A DNA stretch of 64,000 bases from Kryptolebias marmoratus (Eukaryota > Chordata > Actinopteri > Cyprinodontiformes > Rivulidae): assembly GCF_001649575.2 (NCBI RefSeq), contig NC_051431.1, forward strand, positions 16,774,173 through 16,838,172, in the 5' to 3' direction. The position numbers were made by a program, and so were the translations under genes. The notes under the pieces are model-generated. The model was not told the origin of the DNA. It did not search any database and saw only the letters and a program-made list of their open reading frames with translations. This document shows, piece by piece, positions 11,301 through 26,300 of the stretch (positions are counted from its first letter, which is position 1; every line of letters begins with the position of its first letter).

Positions 11301-14300
11301 GAGTTAAAGATGTGCAGAAATGGAGAACAGGTATTTTTGGTACAATAAGCTGTCATAAAAATGTCTTTGCAAACTTCCTCTAGTTTAAATTACATATTCC
11401 TCCTATGTTGTTGTGCTGCATGTTTAATTAGAATACAGAAAATTGCGATCATAGGCTCGTAGTCAAAGCTATTTGTGGCTTATCTGGTCTACCAGTGTAC
11501 GGCATTTAGCTTGTTTACCACCAGAAGCTTGCAGAAGCCTTCAGCAAGCGCTCTTGCTGATTTAAAGTGCTTGTCATTTGTCAACACCCTTTTCGAAAGA
11601 GCGCTCCGGCTATTGTTAGGTGAATTATTCTGGTCTGCCTGAACAAAGTGCATATACAGTGTAGGAGGAGAGCGAAACGGTCATCGTTTCTTCAGGTTCC
11701 AGTCACCATTGTTTTGAAGGGTTAAAAATAACCAGCAAACCCCTCTCTCAGCACTCTTCCTCTGAGAAAAAAGGGGGAACTGTGTGCAGTTTCCCGTCAT
11801 TGTTAGATTTTGCACGTCATTATGTTTTAAATTAAACTTTGAACGGTGCCAAGGAACAGCTTTTCGATTTAAAGTGCAAAGTTTAAAGTAAAAATAATTT
11901 GTTTACATTTTTTTGTCCTGTGCTTAAATGATTTATAAAATGCTTGCTGACGGTATCTGGATGCCTCGTTTGGAGGCTGTTTTGGTTCTTTTGTTTTCAG
12001 TGTCACCGAAGGCAGACATGGCACGACACAAAAATCCCATAAAACTAATTAAAGACCAAACGCAAATCGAGAGAGTTTTAAGCTTGCATCATGTTACTTT
12101 GAGAAATGACGCAGTTATAGCCATTTTAGTTGAACGTTGCAAATAATTTTATGAACGATCTCTTGATAATTTGAGATCTCGCAGTGTGTTATTACTCAAA
12201 AGATTCATTCTAGATGGCTCTTAGCTCCTACCACACTGACCTTTAGCTCTGTAAATTTGACAAGCTGTAGCCATTTGTATGGGGCTGCCTCAGGTGCTAC
12301 AAAAGTAAATTATCTTCAAAAATGGCTGAGTTGTCCATATATTCTTGCTTTGTTGTGACAACCATCTTGAATCAGTTTGACTCCAAAAGATAATTGGTTG
12401 TAGATGTACACCTAATGATTACATTCTGAAAATTTCAGTAAAATCCATCCAGGATTGAAGGGATATTTTGCTAACAGTACAGACGAACGAACACTCACAC
12501 AGATGACCTGTGCTTCTGCATTGATTCAACCTATAAGTAGCTAAGGATAGTCATCTGTCAATAAACATGCTCTGCTACTTTTAGCTTCGCTGCACACTGT
12601 GGTCTAAAAAGAAGCCACTCACTGTTTTCACGAGCACAGTGCTCTGACTAATCATGGCGTAGATGGATGCGTCTTTAAAAGCTGCTTGCTGCGATGTGTG
12701 AATAATATCACTTCGAACCTTAAATAGTTAAAGACGTTCATACGTAAGTGTTATGAAAAGAAAACTCTCACGGAGAGGGAGAGAGGAGTAAAGAGGAACT
12801 TTCACAATCCTGGGTCCACTCAGAAACCCATGACTGTTAAGCATTGTGAAAATCCACTCAGATCATAGTTTGAGTTATACGTCCAAGACAGATTTGGGTG
12901 GAATCGCAATGTGTGTGTGTGTGTGTGTTTATGAATAAAAGGATGGGAAAACTTTCAGTGTTATCCTGAATGAAGGATGGAAAGTGTGGTTTGTTGAAGC
13001 AGCTTTGGGTATAAACATAAAGCGGACTGTAATGCACCAAATGTAGAATCTCATAAGATTATTTTGGAGCACAGCTTGATATAGTTTAATCTCCAAAGAG
13101 CGCAGTATTTTTCTCATCCTGTACAGTCCTGCAGCACCTCTGAAGGTTTCATTTTAGCTCATCTCTCTTTAAGGCCCCACTTCTCTGATTGGTCAGATGA
13201 GTAGTCAGAAATGGTTCTGCTCTTTTTTTGTTTTTTTTGTTTTGGGTGCAGTTGAACAGTCCTTTTCCACTTATGAAGGTTCCTAACAAAGTGAAATTAT
13301 CTTTAGCTATCTAAATGGCAGTGTTGGTTAGCACTGGTGAGATTCTCTGAAGGAAAGAAGGAAAGAAGCTTGAGAACTTTTTATTTAGGTTACAGTAGAT
13401 CCTCCTCGAAGAGGAAGGATAGCACCGTCCCACAGTTCTTTGTGGCTGCAGCATTCAATTGAGTTCACAGTATTTTTCTCATTTATCTTATATTTATAGG
13501 AAGGGCAAGTGAGCAAGCAACCGAGCAGTATATTTTTATTTCCCTTGCAACTTTTTCTGCCCCATTTTAAATGTACTTTTGAAACTTAAAAGCTAACATT
13601 TAAGGCCATGCTGACAGTGTGATATGGTACAAATTCACATCCTCCTGAATGACAAAGTTAAGTTTCATTATTCTGTGGATGGCTTTCAGGAAACAGATGT
13701 ATATCCTATTTATGTGTTGCCTAAGGTAGATAGGCTGATGAATGAATATCGAAGTGTATATAAAGTCTTTGGATCTGAGGAACAAACTGTTATAAGCCTA
13801 ATCTCATGTTTAAAACGGCTGTGTGTGAAACGGTGGCAATTTTGTTTCAGCACTTTTGTGCAAAAGAATCAAAAACTTAAATTTTATCTATGGGGATGTA
13901 CAGACATAAGTTCACTGCAAGAAAACAAACTGACTGAACATGTCCTCTGTGGAAGAGAGTATTTCATTTAGCTGTGAACTTTGTCCTTAGCAATTTAGTT
14001 TTATTATTATTTTTGGATGAATTGTGATTTAAAAAAAAACATTTCCTTAATCTGTGTAAATCTTTCGTATTTCTGACATGCTTGTGCTCAGTTTAAGGTT
14101 TCATTTTGGCACAAAACCTGCCTGTTATTTCTGCTATTGTCACGTACTGCACACAGTTTAAATTGGTTGGCAGAAAGAAGGAAGTAAAGTATTAATTGGT
14201 GTGGTTCACAAGTCTCCGAGTGTGAGCTGAAGGCACAGAGTGGAGGCATGTGACGGCTGTGCTGGACTGTAGATGAGTTTAAGATAAGTTTATTTTTGTG

Positions 14301-17300
14301 CTAGGTGTGAGTTTCAGCGACAGATGTCGTTTTGAATAAAACAAAAACGAACGTTCCAGGTTACCAGCAGTAGATCCCTTTGAGAATATTTTTGGAGAAG
14401 ATTAAACATTTAATTAAAAAAAAAACCTTTAAAAAACAATTACGCTACTTAAACTTTAATATAAATAACTTTCACAAACACCGAGCTTAAACTACGAACA
14501 CATGAGCCGAGTCTGCCTCAAAGATGGAGTATTATATCTTTGATTTGAATGCTTTTGTTTTTGTTGTTTTTAATTTACAAATCAGCTTGCGTACTCACAA
14601 GACGCATCAGTTGCAGTTTTCTAGGTCGACTCTTATTGGGAAACTCTCACCAGCTGATTCCAGTCATTTGGATTTGAATGGTTCCACTTCGTAAGAACTA
14701 AAGTTGGCAACACTCAAAATCGATGTGTTTTAGAGTAAATTCAACTAGAATTTTAAAATCGAGAGCTTACAGGGCTTTCTCTTTCGCTTCCAGGAAATCT
14801 AAAGCGATAAAATGCCGTGATTTATTAAATAAAGGTATTTTCACAGATGAAATCCAAGTGAGATAAAACTGGAATATGCCTTCTTTATAAACCAGCTTAA
14901 AACTAAACTTATCTTTTTTTATGCAGCTCAAAACAAAGTAGAATCACTCACCAGGACAAATGTTTTTTTTTCCAAAACGCCAGACATAATTGAAAATCAT
15001 TTTAAAATGTAGAACATCTGTGTCAATGGCAATAAGCAGATGCATTAATACAGCTGTTTGCATGAAAAATTACAACTGGATGTTCTTTAGGTATTACACG
15101 TTTGAAAAAGATTGGCTTGCTTGTACATGTTTGGTCACGAAAAGCAAACAGACCTAACTTGACCACCCGTTGAAATGGCAGTCCGCTTTAAACTGAACGT
15201 TTAAACTGTATTTGTTTGACACACAGATGCATAAATATGAATATATACCTACCTCCATAAAATGTGGATGTTTTTTTCAATAATCTCATGTTTTTTTGCA
15301 TACCCTCTGATGTTATTTTTGCTCAACTTAAATAACTAACTTTGAGCCTCAAACATTCTGTGCTATATAAAGAGTTAGTTTTTGTTTTGGTGCGTTCAGT
15401 GACTAGAAACAAATGAGGTCGGTGTCACTGATCGGGCTGCTCAAGCTGAAAATCTGCCGACTCTGGTCTCCTGCCAAGCAACTGCTGCATCCTCATTATA
15501 AACTAATCTTACCATTATTGATGTTTGGCTTGCATTGAGTCAGTAGCTTTGTGGCTAACCTCAACAAAAGATAAACAAGTGAACTGTGTTACGACCATAT
15601 TGTCCTCTGAAAACAGCATTAACCACGGTTAAAATAACATTAATGGCATTAGTTGACAATTTTGTTACCATGGTAATTTTTGTTCTCAGTATGTTGTACC
15701 TCCAGTATATAGGAACAGTGATTTTTGTGTGTTTGTGTGCATGTGGGTTGACTGGAGAGGTACAGGTGTGATTTGTTTACATGGATGTCGTTTCTGGCAG
15801 TGCGAGCAGGTTTGGACTTGCCCCTTGAGCTACGAGTAATGGAGAAAAACTCGACAGTCAGGAGGAAGTACAGGAACAGATGATATCGCTTTGTGCAGAG
15901 CTGAGAGAGACTGCGGCTCAGAGCAGCCGCCTGGAATCACTGCGCTGATCTGAATCACATTTCTTCCACTTTTTCGTGGAGTTTGGTTAGAAATGGAGTC
16001 TTAGCTAGCATCTGCAGTTTTATTTTCATTATTACGGATGGAACTTGGACTCAAGCCTCAAATGTCGTTATTTTGATAGTTTCAGCAACAGGGAGGAGGG
16101 GTGTCAAAAGGAGAACTTCTCGACAGGATGCACAGAATCAGCTTTCTCCGTGGATTTTTTACCCGATTTTACATGACCATAGCGTCTGAGGACTCGCCTC
16201 CTCCTCTCCACCCCTCTGACGACCTGTCCTTTACATCTTCATCCCGCAGCTTACCCACAGCCAAGACGAGACCCGATGAGCCCACGGCGACAGACGAAAT
16301 CCCTCAGATCCCACCTTACCGCCAGGCATTGTCGGTGATAGAAACCAGCCAAGAACCGACTCCACCTGACGCACAGCCGGCTCTGCCTCCGAGGAGAAGC
16401 CCCCAACTTCCAAGTGAGTATAAGAAATGCAATCAGCAACAATTCGTAAAATAACGCTGTGTCTGTCTGGAGTCTCATTGTGAAAATAGCATTTCCGTTC
16501 ATGTTTTAAATATGATAGAAATTAAAGAAATGAAACGGACACGGATGAGTTTTTGTTTAGAAAGCAAAGGACAAGCTCACAGATCATACCCGAAGTGATT
16601 TGTGTTTGACGCCTGCAATCTGCGCGATAATCAAATTGATGTGGGACTGAAACAACTGGGTTTTCTGCTCTGCTTTCCTGTCGGTATTGTGAAACAAATG
16701 GTGGACTTTTCTGACTTACTTGAGTCGACTTTTTGAAATAAACTTCCCTACATGGGCATTTATGTAACATTTGCGGGTTTCTGTCCTTCCCTCATTCCTG
16801 CCTCTTACTGAAAGTGACATGGCATCTCCAGCCTCTAAAATTGGCCTCCCTGTGCACAAGCGCCGTCATGTCCTTCCTGGTAGATCAAAATTATGCAAGG
16901 ACCGGCTATTTATATCAACTCTTCAATCGAGTCATATGTATGTCAAAAAGCTCCCTTAACTTGCGGTAATCCCCTTCTAAACAGGAGCTTTTCTGCAGGA
17001 ACACTGTTGGGTTTTTTTGGGGTTTTTTTTAGCTCTCCAGGGAGTAATGTATGACATTCTGCACAAAGGGGATAAACTACTCTAACACTGTTGTATTTGA
17101 GCATAAAATTGAACTCAGTTGTCATTACGTTTTGTTTTGTATATTATTATACCTTATCAGAGTGAACAGTTCTCTGTTGCTTTAAAAACTGAACCGTTAG
17201 AGTTTGGATCTGATATCCTGCAGCAGACGCCGAGGTCCGGTGGTTTGATTCATGCACCAGTCGGTGCAAAAACTGTCATATTAAAGTGACGGCATTAGCT

Positions 17301-20300
17301 TACTGGGAAAAAAAAAGCTGCTTGCTCCTGGAAAGTTGCTGAATTCACTGACAGGAAAAAAAAATGCCCTTGAGCAAGGAAATTACCTGCATGCTTGCTC
17401 TCGGTCCAACCCTGAGGTGTTGTTGTAGCCGATATTCAAAGTATGTTTTAACTGTTTCTAAGGTGTATTAAAACACACAGTATTGCTACTTTGTTGACTT
17501 CAAATGAGATGGGTTAAATGCTGAGATTTGGAGTTAAAAAAGAAAGGCAAACTTGAGAAAAATCAAGAATCGGTTCCCTTGTTTTAAAGCTGCCTACATT
17601 TTGAATGTTGCATAATTTCAGCACATTTAAAAGTTTCAAATAACTTTACCTGTCACAGTGATCACTTATTATATTTGAAAGATAAAAATGTTATCGGCTG
17701 ACTATTGTGACACCGATATTCCTCGTTGTGTTTACATGATAAAATATATAGTAAACTGGAACGACACCCAAGCCCTATTATAAAAGGCACACCAAGGCTC
17801 ATTCGGCTGACATTTCTGGTTCCACTGCTTTTGTCTCGTCGTCTTCTCTTTTTGTGTCAGAGTTTAAATGTAGGCGCGACCAAAACAGCTTCTCCGAACC
17901 GAACAAAAAGAAAACCTAATCCACAGTGGCGGTAAACCAATGAAGGTAAAAGACATTGTTTTACTTTACAGTTTCGGTGTGGGAATGTTTTGGCTTAAGA
18001 TGAAAACAGATTAGAGAGGAGTAGGACAAATTAAACTCCGGGAGCCGGTATTTCAACCTCGTTTTATGACAATCAGGTTTTACTCATCTCAGAAGTCTTC
18101 AGGACCTAATCTCTCAGAAAGTGGATTGTCAATCTAATACCTTTTACGGAGGAATAAAAGATCAATACTGCTTTTTAAGTAATACTTGATGACAACTTTA
18201 TGAATGTTGTCTGGTTATACCTGTTATTAGATATTTTTCTTGAGCGATTTGTTAAAATTATGTTTCATCTACACTATTTTATTTCCTCTTTGGTTAGACA
18301 TTTGTCTTGGAAAATGCATTATAACAAATGTCATGTTCACTATGAATCAGCAGGAATAAAATGATCCAAAACTGACTAATATTTATATTAGTGTAGTATA
18401 AAAATATAACTGGAGACAGATGACTGAATGGATGGATAATAATGCAGTATAAAATTAGTGTTATGACGTTATAATATGAATCTTATTTTATGACTACCGC
18501 TGTGACAAAATATTTTCCCTCAGGCATCAGTAAAGTATCCGTTTATACAATCGTTCATTAAATCTAAATTACTCTTGGGTAATATATATAACCCAAGCAA
18601 AATTAGGTAGTGTGAAACGCTGACAAACACAGTTTCTGAGCAGATACTTCTCGCTTTTGCTGCACGTAAACCTGTTGTAAACGTGGTGTGTTTGCGCTGT
18701 TCTTCCACATACACGAGTGCTTGCTGTGACTTGATATCATCATTCTCATGCCACAGGGAATGTAACGCTGTAAAAACCCAGCCTGAAAAAAATATAATTT
18801 TTGGAAAGACAAATAAGACACAGAAACAAACTTGGGGTCTCATTGTGCACATTTCCACCTCAGAGTTATTTCTGTGTTTGTTCACAAATAAGAGTTATGA
18901 CTGGTTTTTTTCCACTTCTGCAGGTATTGCTGCATTTCCTAGAATGGAGTTTGCGGTAACAACAAAGAGTGATTGATTGCAGCTGTGTTATATTGAAAAA
19001 AAAAAAAAAAGTTGCTCCCCATTACATGTTATTCTAAACTGGTTTGATGACTTTAGGTTTCAAAACCAGGTCAGAGGAATAACAGGAACAGATGCCTTTT
19101 GTGCCTCACTTCTGACATACATCTGGCTCGCTTCTGATATTTTTGTAAAAATGGTGGGCTTATATTTTTCAACCCCTGCTTGTCCCCCCCAGGCGTGGGT
19201 TCAGTGGACGGAAGCTCTGATGAGTACGAGGATCCGGACCTGTGTTACCCCAGTGTTCATTGGGGGAGCGTTTCAGACAGGGTGAGGACATGATTAGTGT
19301 GTTTCCTCCTCTCCCATTGTGTAATGTGACTGACAGCTGCCTCCTCCAACAGGAAATGTCCCTGCAAGTGCCCAGAACCGAACAGGAGCGTTACAGTTTT
19401 CTTGAAAGCGACGATGAGCTGTTGGATGGTGATGAGTGAGTCAGAAATCAGAAATTTCAAAACAAGTGGTCCTTATTACGTTTTAAAAGCAAATACAACC
19501 CCAGACGAGCAACAGAACATCCTATATTACACTGTTTCTGTACTTATTTTGCAAAATCCAAGTTTACCTCATGATTCAACAGCTTGTAAAACTTAATTTA
19601 ACTCCCTGTATCAGACACAAGTTCGATTATTTCTTTCCTGTTCGACTTTAGCAGTTTGACGTCAATCCTCTTTACAGTTTTGTTTCTGTTCATCGACATT
19701 GTTGGGCATTTAGTTGTGTGTAGCTTTAAATTTAGTTTCAAGTTGATGGCCACTTTATTCTTGTATTAGGAATCTGTCCTGTTGAATGGGCGTGATTTTG
19801 AGATGACCTCACGTTTGACTCTTAATAGTTTAGTACAGCGGTCCCCAACCTTTTTAGCTCCACGGACCGGTTCATTATCAGACGGTATTTTCGCGGACTG
19901 GCCTTTAAAGGTGTGGCGGATAAATACAACAAAATAAAATGATACGAGCGGCATGAAAACTGAGGTATTTTTTAAAATATAATAAACGTAAATCCAACGT
20001 GTCCTCGCAGCTTTGTTAGCTGCGTCATCAACATGAATAACAGCCTCTCCTCCCCCTGATGTTCTCTGGTCAACATGGCGATGTTTAAACTTTAAAATAA
20101 GATCCACCACAAATATAAAGAGCACAAAGAACACAACTCACCATCACGCTGAATCAGTGGGAGCCCTGAGCCTGTTTCTCAGTAACCAGACGGTCCCATC
20201 TAGGGCTTCCAGAGACGTTTGTTTTTTACTCATTTTGCTGCTTGTGGGTTTGTTTTTAGCGGTAACGGATCATGTGACCTAGATAAGCGCTCTGACCTGC

Positions 20301-23300
20301 ATCAAGAGTGAGTCATAGACGGATGTAGAGGAGAGAATCTGGTCAGGTTTTCAAAATAAATGTCATTCAGAAAATGGAGATACTGTAAGTTAATTATATG
20401 ACCCAAATGACCCAGGGGTTGGGGACCTCTGGTTTAGTAAACAGTGGCGTTCTGATAGGCTGTAGTTTCAAATCGGTTCCATGTGTGTAAATCCATAATT
20501 GAATGGGGACGGGGAGGTGGAAGTATAGGTTAAACTGGTGTGTGTGTTTAAAGTAGGGAGAGGAACGTGGAACATAAAACTAATCGTCCAGCTTGTTGTG
20601 TGTGTGAGTTACCAAAGAGAAACGGTGAATGTACTGTTTCTGTGTGAGGAAGGTTAATGATTGCAAACTGCCAAACAAGCCCCATATCATCAGGCCTCCA
20701 CTGCCGTGTTTAACAGTTTGTAGAAGGACTTTAGACCTATATGCTACATTTGGTTTTGTCTACACATCGGACTGTGCATCGTGGCCACACATTTCCACTT
20801 CGGTCTCATTTCTCTAAAGAGCATCATACCAAAAGTCTTGTGGTTTGTTCAAAAGTAATTTTGCAAACCTAAGCTGTGCTGCTATCTTATTGATCAAATA
20901 TGAGGCAACTTGTTAGAACAAATCATTCCTGTTTATGCATTTTCTGTTCACGTCATTAATTTAAACTGACATTTGTAACTGAGGCCTGTGCAACCTGAAA
21001 TGTAGCTCCTGAGTCTGTTGTAGTTTCTTTGAGCATTTTATGGTCTGATCCTGGGTTTGGATTTTATTTTATTTTCTGCTTGTTTGTATTGTTTATGACT
21101 ATAAATAAATGAATGGTCTTATAAATTTACCAATACTCATGGTAGCACCAGTTGTCTCGGCATTGTGTAACACACACCTGAATGCTCCAGACCCCAAAAA
21201 AAGCTATTAGGAAATCTGCTTTTATTGAGGTACTCACACTTGTTGACGATCCCTTAATCAGCACTCGAGTTTATTTACCCTCCTGCTTCTTCTGCAGCCT
21301 GGTTTAGATTTTTACATGAATAATGAAACGGTGCAATGGGACCAGTGTCGCTCATCTGAGGTCGCATTTGTCTAATTTTGAATCCAGCAACGACCACACG
21401 ACTTATTGTTTAGAACTGATATGTAAAAACCTGAGAACTGGAAGGTGTGCTCAGGTATTTATGATGCCTTTACATAACTTTGCATGGCTATTACAGATTT
21501 TTAAATACACTTTTAAACATTTATTAGGTTCCATTAGTGTTGTTATGGAAAGTGAGACAAGTTTGATCTGATAAAATTAATCCACTTGCTCCTTTTCAAA
21601 GCACATGTCTGATTTCACCTTGAAAAATAAAGTTATATGTGCAAGAAGTTGACCTTTAATAACCTTAAAAGCAAGGCTTTTTTTATAAAGTCTACCTTAA
21701 AATTATATTTTTTTCTCTCTAATTACTTTCCTATATTTTTAATTGTAATTCCTAAAGCGTAGGTGTGATTGGTTGCTTGTTTCTGTGCATTCTTATCCAG
21801 ATTTTGGCAGGATAAGAGCTCCAGGACGAGCAGTTTCCTCCTGCCGCACACTAACAGGCCGTCTGCACTCATTAAAGAAGACGACTCTCAGCTCTCCGCT
21901 GTCATCAAGATGGGATGGCTGGACAAGAATCTACCTCAGGGGTATTAATGGCACACAAGCCGAGAAGCACATTTACTAATTTATAGCCCTAATAAGAAGT
22001 TTGAAATCTTTCATCAGTGATGACAATAAAACAGTTAGAATTGTTGTATACAATGTGGATTTACAATTCCACTCATTTTATGTTGATGCCACTGAAAGGG
22101 TTATGAAATTGTTTTTGTGTTTCTTGTTCTGGTTTGACCTCATAAACAGAGTTCTTTACCAGAGACGATGGGCCAAGCTGGATGCAGACTATCTGAGATA
22201 CTTTGACAATGAGAAGGTAACAAACTCTGCAGTAGCTTCATTACATGATCAGTTTCTAAAGCATTCAACTCAAACGCATATACAGAGTGACGGTGTCCTA
22301 AAATGCCTTTTATAACTCTGCATGCCCACTGTTAAATATGGGTCTGTTAAATAAAACACTCGTTACTGTGACTGTGTGTTGAAGGACGTGTACTCCAAGG
22401 GCTTCGTCTCAACGGCGTTCATCAGTCATGTGAGCAGCATGGGGGAGCTGAAGTTTGAGGTTGTCACAAGCAATCGGACTTTCATCTTCAAAGCTGAAAG
22501 TGAAGGTTGGTCTGTTGTTGTTTACTCGTCTGTTTACAGGTTGACTAAGATGTGCTTCCAAAGAGCGAGACTTTCTTGTAATTATTTAAAGGGGTCTTGA
22601 TCAATTGTTCTCTAAGGTTGTTTTTTTTTTTTAAGTTTGTTTATAAAAAAATTTTTTGCTCATTTTCTGTCCAAAAGACACATTTTATTATTTCTTTAGT
22701 TGAATATAGGAACATCATTTATTCCAAAATTTGAAACATAAAATGGTATTTAAGCAAGAGTAAAGTGCTTCCCAAAGAGCCACGAGGTGCTGTACAGAAA
22801 ACCTGTAGATGATCAGCTGAAGGATGGTGCATCTGGACAGAAAATGGGTGAAAAAGCAGCCGAAGTCCAAAGACAATCTTTGAAAGACCTACAGGACGCC
22901 CGAAGAACCTTTGATCAAGACCAGTTTAAAAGAAAAAAACCTTGGCATTAAATATATAAAAAGCATGAATGTCTCAAGTGTTTATCCAGGTTTGTGCACA
23001 CGTGTTTTACTAAAACATGTTTTTGCTCCTCGCCTGCAGCTGAAAGAAATGACTGGGTGAATTCACTGAAGGACTGCACCAGGGGGCGCCAGCGACAAAG
23101 CAGCATTAATTTTGTCTCCACAGTAAACCCTGATTATCAGGGATTTTTGGAGATCAGAGGCTTGCGCTCCAAATATTATACGGTTGTCGCCTCAGATAAA
23201 GTCTTCCTCTACAAAAATCTAGACGTAAGAATACTCAAAGATATGTACAAACCTCAGTTTTTCTTTTGCAAAGTGCATAATGACCAAGTATTTATGCATT

Positions 23301-26300
23301 TATTGAACTCAACAGAAATTATGCTAAATGAACAAATAGCAACTCTTAAAAACAGTAAAAAATATTGTTACATTTTTTTTTCCTTCCAGGATTATCGTAT
23401 CGGCCTGGGGATCACATCTATTGACATGAATGTTGGAAATATTAAAGAATCAGATCGTCGGAGCTTTGATCTCACCACCCCTTACCGCACCTTTAGGTAA
23501 GCTGTTCTTAAAAAAAAAACCAAAAAAAAACCCACATGCACTGATGCTGCTGCTGCAGTGTAAATTGTGAAGGCGTCTTGCAAAGACATCCTGCACACAC
23601 TCTGTCTACGACCTTTATCGGCTTCTTTAAAATCTTTTCTGAAGACGTCCGGGCAGCCGATGGTGGATTTACAGCACTGAAGGTTTTATTTTTGGCTTAT
23701 ATATAAAAAAGTAGCAAAAACTACCTCTTGAAAATATTAACTGCTTATGTTACCCTGAGAAGATGATCTATATCTACAGATTGTCCTCTTTGCCTCTGTC
23801 ATCTTTTCTATTTGTCCACTGTATTTTTATGTTTTGAGGGGAAGAATAAATGAGGCATATCCACTTTGTTCAAATTTTAAATCTGTTGTATCAGATGTCC
23901 CAACATCGTACGAACTGGACCTTTTTATTAGCAGTTTGGTTCTTATTTGTTCACATTTCTGCCGCTTTGGTTTAGTAAGTACTGTTTGGGTGTAAATAAG
24001 TGAGTTTTTCTTGCTGGAATACTTACAGACATGAGCTCGGGTTATTTTACTGACAACTTGCCTTCGTTTTTTCCCCCTCAGATCTCTCAGCTGGGTGTGT
24101 GTCAGTAATGAGAGAAGCTGTCTTTGCTTGACTGTGTGTGTGTGTGTGTGTGTGTGTGTGAGAGTAAGCGCACATGTTGTGTGGTGTGTGTGGTCTTTTG
24201 GCCGACAGTGCACAGCCTGCAGAGCAAGAGCTCAGCTTGACAGGATGGGGAACTGTGAAAAGGCTTTCATATTTCTGCGGATTGTTTCTCTGTGAGTGTG
24301 TGTGTGTGACCGTACAAATCCAGTTCTTTACATTCAGTTTTGTTACGTGTTGAATTTACAGTGGGGTCCAAAACAAATCATTATTATTCCCACTGGAAAT
24401 AACCTAAAAAATTAAAGATTTTGTAAAACATTTAAATGTATTTCATGTAAATCAAACAAGAAGACATTAATGCATTGATATTTTAAATGACACAGGGTGA
24501 GATTTTTCTCTTACAGGAGGATTTTTACGCAATAATGTTGCATCATGTTGGTAAATGTTTTTTCGAGCCAAATGAAGGGAAGATGAGAAGCAAAGGGCAG
24601 CTCAGTTCTTCAGTCACGCAGCCCTGTCTGTATTTCTGTGGAAAAGTATCTATTAAACAGGAAGTTAATGGGCCTAAATGTACCACAAAGCCTGAAAAAC
24701 CATTAGAAAAGTATAAAGAAAGGATGCTGAGAAAACACAAGTCACCAGAGTTTCTACAAACCTTTGGAAACCGTGTCTATTCAGTTAATAAAACCCATTT
24801 TACTGGTTAGAACCTTTATTAAGTACAGTGTCCTCTACAATTGTTGAGTCTGTAATAGTCATTTGTATAAGAAACATCAAAATTACTCCAAGGTTCATAT
24901 ATCTTTAGACAAGCCTTGACTTTTTTTATGCTACAAAATGCATCAGAAGATTTTTTAGGAGTGGGGGGAAATGTTTATTTGTGTATCGTGTGCTTATGTG
25001 CAGCACAGGAAACTTTGTAGTCATGTAAGAAGTGTGCTCATGTGTGTTACTATTTTTAGGAGCAGATGAGACGAGAATAGTGTCAGACTTCTTAGATTCA
25101 CATTCAAGTCTGTGTAATTCAGATATATTTACCAAAATAAGATCATTTTAAGACCCTGGTCTTGGTGTGCCCAAACACAGAAGGCTAACTATCTGAGGCA
25201 TCTAAATTTATCTTGATGCCATCATGTCAGCATGACCACGTGACCGTGGTTTTTAAATTTTTAAAATTATTTTATTTCCTCAGTTTCGTAGCGGAGTCGG
25301 AGCAGATGAGGGAACAGTGGGTGGACGCCATGAGGAACGCCATAGGTGAGGCGTTGTCCAATAGTGAGGTGGCCGAGCAGATCTGGGCGGAGCCTAGCAA
25401 CAGCGTCTGTGCTGACTGTGGCGCGCTCAAGCCGGATTGGGCGGCCGTCAACCTGTGTGTGGTGATCTGCAAACAGTGTGCAGGTTGGTACTCAGATTGA
25501 CAAGAGACTTTGTTTTGGTTGTAGGGTTTTTTTTGTGTGTGTTTTCATGTCTTCAAAACAAATTTAAAGTTATTTAGATGATTTCTCTCCTTTTATCCGT
25601 CTGTGGCATTAGTGATGTAAGCCAAATAAAACTTCAGAAAAGTGATTTATTTAGAATGTGGCAGAGTTATTGTAGAATTTGAAAGTGCCGTTACAATAGC
25701 AGGATTTAACTTGCCTTCCAAATGTGTGTGTGTGTATTTCAGGAGAGCACAGAGGACTGGGTCCTAGCATCTCAAAAGTACGGAGTCTGAAGATGGACAA
25801 AAAGGTGTGGACGAAGGAGCTTATTCAGGTAACTAAGCCGAAAATCAACCAAAGCATTTCCAAGATGTGGCTGAGGAGATTCGAAGGAGCAAAAATCTGA
25901 ATGTCAGAACACATATCACTTCAATCTTTGCTTTGTAACAAACTCATTTAGACTTAAACATGTAAAATTGTAGCCTAATAATAAAGTTAATCGTTGCCAA
26001 GTTTAAAAATTAACATTTTCTGTTGTAATTTCTGACCTGGAGGTTAGTTTTATTGGGTTCAAAATGAACATTGTGTCGTACTTCATAGTAACAAGTAACC
26101 TGAGTAAATTTATCTGCCACATGTGTGTCGGAATGGCCATTTCCTTGGAGTAAGGTAATTAATTGCTCACAGTTCGTACAAGAAGCATCCATAACACGAG
26201 TTCAATCATAAACCGTAGATATGTAAAGAGATATTGAGCTCCACTTCTTTAAATGTATTTTTTGTTTTGACCTTGCCGCAGGTGTTCCTGGAGCTCGGTA

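Larger units (their letters stand above)
8343..16127. other. ARAP1 intron 1 (long form)
   Basis: AT-rich. Holds a Tc1-like fossil (about 9860-10295), a GT microsatellite (12911-12928) and a copy of interspersed repeat family A (12190-12530). A 115-codon ORF at 13624-13971 has no recognisable domain. No convincing exon before the candidate alternative start at 15.8 kb. Confidence 0.5.

Noticed and set aside
13624..13971. 115-codon ORF with ATG in intron 1
   Set aside because: No recognisable domain, AT-rich codons and no convincing exon structure; could be chance.
16086..16249. Acceptors at 16085 or 16091 for splicing from the SAM exon
   Set aside because: They put the linker out of frame and reach a stop within about 30 codons; only acceptors of the phase used at 16249 keep the ARAP1 frame.
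24487..24810. 107-codon ORF in intron 9
   Set aside because: Sits in what looks like a repeat (tacagtggggtccaaa start); no known protein similarity.
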